From positions 1 to 64,000 of the forward strand of contig JAPZRF010000016.1 in assembly GCA_027531145.1 (NCBI GenBank): a DNA stretch of 64,000 bases, read 5' to 3'. Positions within the stretch are counted from its first letter, which is position 1. Each line of letters begins with the position of its first letter. Made by a program: the position numbers and the translations under genes. This document shows positions 62,133 through 64,000 of this stretch, in pieces. A model generated the notes under the pieces. The model saw only the letters and a program-made list of their open reading frames with translations. It searched no databases and had not been told where the DNA came from. The DNA is from Brevundimonas sp. Its GTDB lineage: Bacteria; Pseudomonadota; Alphaproteobacteria; Caulobacterales; Caulobacteraceae.

Positions 62133-63278
62133 ATGGCCTGGACCGCGATTTCGACCCGTTATGAGACACCGCCACCGATCGTGCGCGGCGGCTGGCTCGA
62201 CGCCCTGCGTTTCATCGTCGCCACCCTGATCGTGCTGCACCACTTCCAGGCGGCCGGCCCGTACGCCCTCGCCGAGACCGTGCACCCGGTATTCGAGCGC
62301 GGCGGCTTCCTGCTCACCAATTTCTTCCTGATCGACTCCGGCTATGTACTGATGCGAGTCTACGGTGGCCAGCTGGCCACCGGCCGGATGACCGGGGCCG
62401 ATTTCTTCCTGAAGCGCGTGCTGCGCGTGCTCCCGGCCCATCTCATGATGGGTCTGGGACTGGCCGCCCTCGTGCTGGTCGGCGGCGCATTCGGCTTTGC
62501 CCCGCGCAACCCTGAATGGTTCCGCTGGGATCAGCTGCCGGCGCAGCTGACCCTGACCCAATCTCTGGGCGTCCCGGGCGGCCTCGGCTGGAACGCGCCC
62601 TCATGGTCGATCTCGGCCCTGATAGGCTGCTATCTGCTGTTCCCCTGGCTGCTGCAGATCCTCCGCCGACCCGGCCCCTGGACCGCGCTGCTTGGCGTCG
62701 CGGCCCTCTATCTCCTGGCCAATGCCGTGACCTGGGCGCTGCTGGGCTATGCGGTCTACCAGATGCCCCTCGCCTATGGCCTGATCCGCGCCCTGCCGCT
62801 GTTCGTGCTGGGCATGGCGCTGGCAATCGTGTCGGAGCGGGTGTTCATCGCGCCCCGCCTGGCGCGCATCACCCTGCTGTCGGCGGCGATCGGCCTGGCG
62901 ACGGTGCAGGCCTTCGACAAGCATGCCCTGCTGTCGCTGCTGTTCATCAGCCTGATCCTTCTGGGTGCCGGGGCCATCCCGGTGCACCGCCCGTCGCGCC
63001 TCGTCGAACGGGCCGCGGTGATGTCCTTCGTCCTGTTCATATCGAACGAGGTCGTACGAATCGCCTGGTTTGGCGCGGCCAATGTCATGATCGCCCGGCT
63101 CGGGCTGTCCGAGACGGTGCAGTGGGGCCTGTGGGCCGCGGGAATTCTGGCTGCCTTCGTTTTCGCTTTCGCCTTCAACGCCCTTGTCGACCAGCCGCTC
63201 CAGACATGGATCAAGGACCGGCTGTCGCGGCGGCGGCGTGCACCGGCGGAGCGGCAGGCGGTCTCTCTGGAAAGCTGA
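62133..63278 (+). CDS. Acyltransferase family 3 membrane protein
   Basis: A 381-residue integral membrane protein with about ten helices. GWLDALRFIVATLIVLHHFQ carries the Arg and His of the acyltransferase-3 signature near the N-terminus, and the middle has WNAPSWSISALIGCYLLFPW with the conserved SWS-x6 block. Members O-acylate surface polysaccharides. ATG 62133 with AAGGA ten bases before it is preferred to GTG 62115. It sits on the opposite strand between fliQ and fliE. Confidence 0.92.
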   Translation: MAWTAISTRYETPPPIVRGGWLDALRFIVATLIVLHHFQAAGPYALAETVHPVFERGGFLLTNFFLIDSGYVLMRVYGGQLATGRMTGADFFLKRVLRVLPAHLMMGLGLAALVLVGGAFGFAPRNPEWFRWDQLPAQLTLTQSLGVPGGLGWNAPSWSISALIGCYLLFPWLLQILRRPGPWTALLGVAALYLLANAVTWALLGYAVYQMPLAYGLIRALPLFVLGMALAIVSERVFIAPRLARITLLSAAIGLATVQAFDKHALLSLLFISLILLGAGAIPVHRPSRLVERAAVMSFVLFISNEVVRIAWFGAANVMIARLGLSETVQWGLWAAGILAAFVFAFAFNALVDQPLQTWIKDRLSRRRRAPAERQAVSLES

Positions 63279-63290
63279 ACTGCGCCGCCT

Positions 63291-63596
63291 TCAGATCGGC
63301 ATACGCATGATTTCCTGGTAGGCTTGGATTACCTGGTCGCGTACCGCCATCACGGTTTCCAGCGAGGCCTCGGCCGAAGCCACGGCGGTCACCACGTCGA
63401 TCAGCTCGGCCCGCCCCTGCACGGCCATGCTCATCTGCTGCTCGGCCTGGCGCGACTGGTTGACCGCATTGGTGATGACGCCGTCCAGCAGTTCAGCGAA
63501 GCCGGGACCGCCCTGCACCTCGCCGGGACCCCCGGCGGGTCCGGTCGCGCCCGTTGCCGCCGCCTGGTAGGCCTTGATTGCCGCCATCGGACTCAT
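63291..63596 (-). CDS. fliE: Flagellar hook-basal body protein FliE
   Basis: A 101-residue protein linking the MS ring to the rod. GFAELLDGVITNAVNQSRQAEQ and the terminal MAVRDQVIQAYQEIMRMPI are the FliE family blocks. It follows flgC after an 11-base gap. The Gly/Pro-rich region near residues 15-30 is typical of the disordered N-terminus. Confidence 0.95.
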   Translation of the reverse strand: MSPMAAIKAYQAAATGATGPAGGPGEVQGGPGFAELLDGVITNAVNQSRQAEQQMSMAVQGRAELIDVVTAVASAEASLETVMAVRDQVIQAYQEIMRMPI

Positions 63597-63607
63597 GGGT
63601 CAGCTCC

Positions 63608-64000
63608 TCACCGCTTCAGCAGGTCGAGGGTGCGCTGTTCCATGGCGCGCGCCGTCTCGATGACGTTCAGATTGGCCTCGTAGGCACGCTGGGCCTCGCG
63701 CATGTCCATGCTCTCGATCAGGGTGTTGACGTTGGGCCGCAGGACATAGCCCTCGGCGTTGGCCGCCGGGTGCTGGGGATCGTACTCGAGCCGGAAGTCG
63801 CCGGGATCGTCGCGCACCTGGGTCAGGGCCACGCCGGTCGCCCCGTCCAGCTCGCGCGCCTGGAATACCGGCACCCGCCGGCGATAGGGCTCTCCGCCGG
63901 GCTGCAGCGCCGTGGACTCGGCGTTGGCGATGTTCTCCGCGATGACCCGCATGCGCGACTGCTGGGCCCGCAGCGCCGTCGCGGCGGCGACCATGGCCGG
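63608..64000 (-). CDS. flgC: Flagellar basal-body rod protein FlgC (5' end outside window)
   Basis: The last 130 or so residues of the proximal rod protein FlgC. The start is not in the window: the first visible residues (ALRAQQSRMRVIAENIANAE) are the conserved N-terminal rod motif, and known FlgC proteins have about ten more residues before them. The C-terminal SMDMREAQRAYEANLNVIET is the FlgC/rod-protein signature. flgB would be expected just outside the right edge. Confidence 0.95.
   Translation of the reverse strand, partial: PAMVAAATALRAQQSRMRVIAENIANAESTALQPGGEPYRRRVPVFQARELDGATGVALTQVRDDPGDFRLEYDPQHPAANAEGYVLRPNVNTLIESMDMREAQRAYEANLNVIETARAMEQRTLDLLKR

Overview
The window is a dense, high-GC (roughly 70%) stretch of chromosome from an alphaproteobacterium, most likely a member of the Caulobacteraceae (Brevundimonas, Phenylobacterium or Caulobacter; the genus is not decided). 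The case rests on chpT beside a CheY/CheR pair, a MucR regulator, DUF2336 and DUF4167 proteins, CtrA-type boxes in front of flagellar genes, an alphaproteobacterial GTTC-N7-GTTC LexA box at recA, and the flagellar orders fliI-fliJ and fliQ-fliR-flhB. No rRNA, tRNA, CRISPR array, prophage or insertion sequence with a transposase was seen.

Layout. 0.1-6.6 kb: the rod-shape operon mreB-mreC-mreD-mrdA-rodA on the minus strand. 6.7-12.4 kb: glutathione transferase, TVP38-type membrane protein, aminotransferase, polyprenyl diphosphate synthase, an RNA methyltransferase-like gene and a frameshifted lipoprotein esterase. 12.4-15.4 kb: a GH10 xylanase whose start lies inside an inverted pair of REP-like repeats, then fliJ and fliI. 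15.4-22.6 kb: a hydrolase, a LytTR regulator, icd, cysK, DUF2336, mucR and cysQ. 22.7-24.7 kb: chpT, cheY-like and cheR. 24.7-30.2 kb: an M28 membrane peptidase, an unknown gene divergent from recA, recA with LexA box and terminator, and a photolyase-like flavoprotein whose domains appear circularly permuted, coupled to a DCC-family gene. 30.4-42.4 kb: alaS, DUF885, two DUF2939 genes, a KDPG-type aldolase, an MFS pump, an M1 peptidase, prmC and a DUF4167 gene. 42.4-52.4 kb: an accessory-looking block (DUF4893, flavin monooxygenase, mini Band-7-like protein, arsR-acr3-arsC, serine hydrolase, TonB receptor, LysE, RDD) ahead of clpB. 55.1-57.7 kb: a GC-poor HEPN-like gene, REP and MITE-like repeats, and a Phd/RelE toxin-antitoxin pair. 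57.7-64 kb: hydrolase, RAM-domain protein, rhomboid, then flhB-fliR-fliQ, an acyltransferase, fliE and flgC.

How it fits together. The window joins cell elongation (mre/rod), cell-cycle phosphorelay (ChpT, MucR) and its flagellar outputs (two CtrA-like boxes, upstream of fliI and fliQ), with DNA-damage functions (recA, photolyase-like) and metabolism (icd, cysK, cysQ). The more unusual signals are the permuted photolyase-like protein, the low-GC HEPN gene, repeats that appear to have been built into or around genes, a perfect inverted repeat abutting the recA LexA box, and an ArsR operator that overlaps the arsR start codon.
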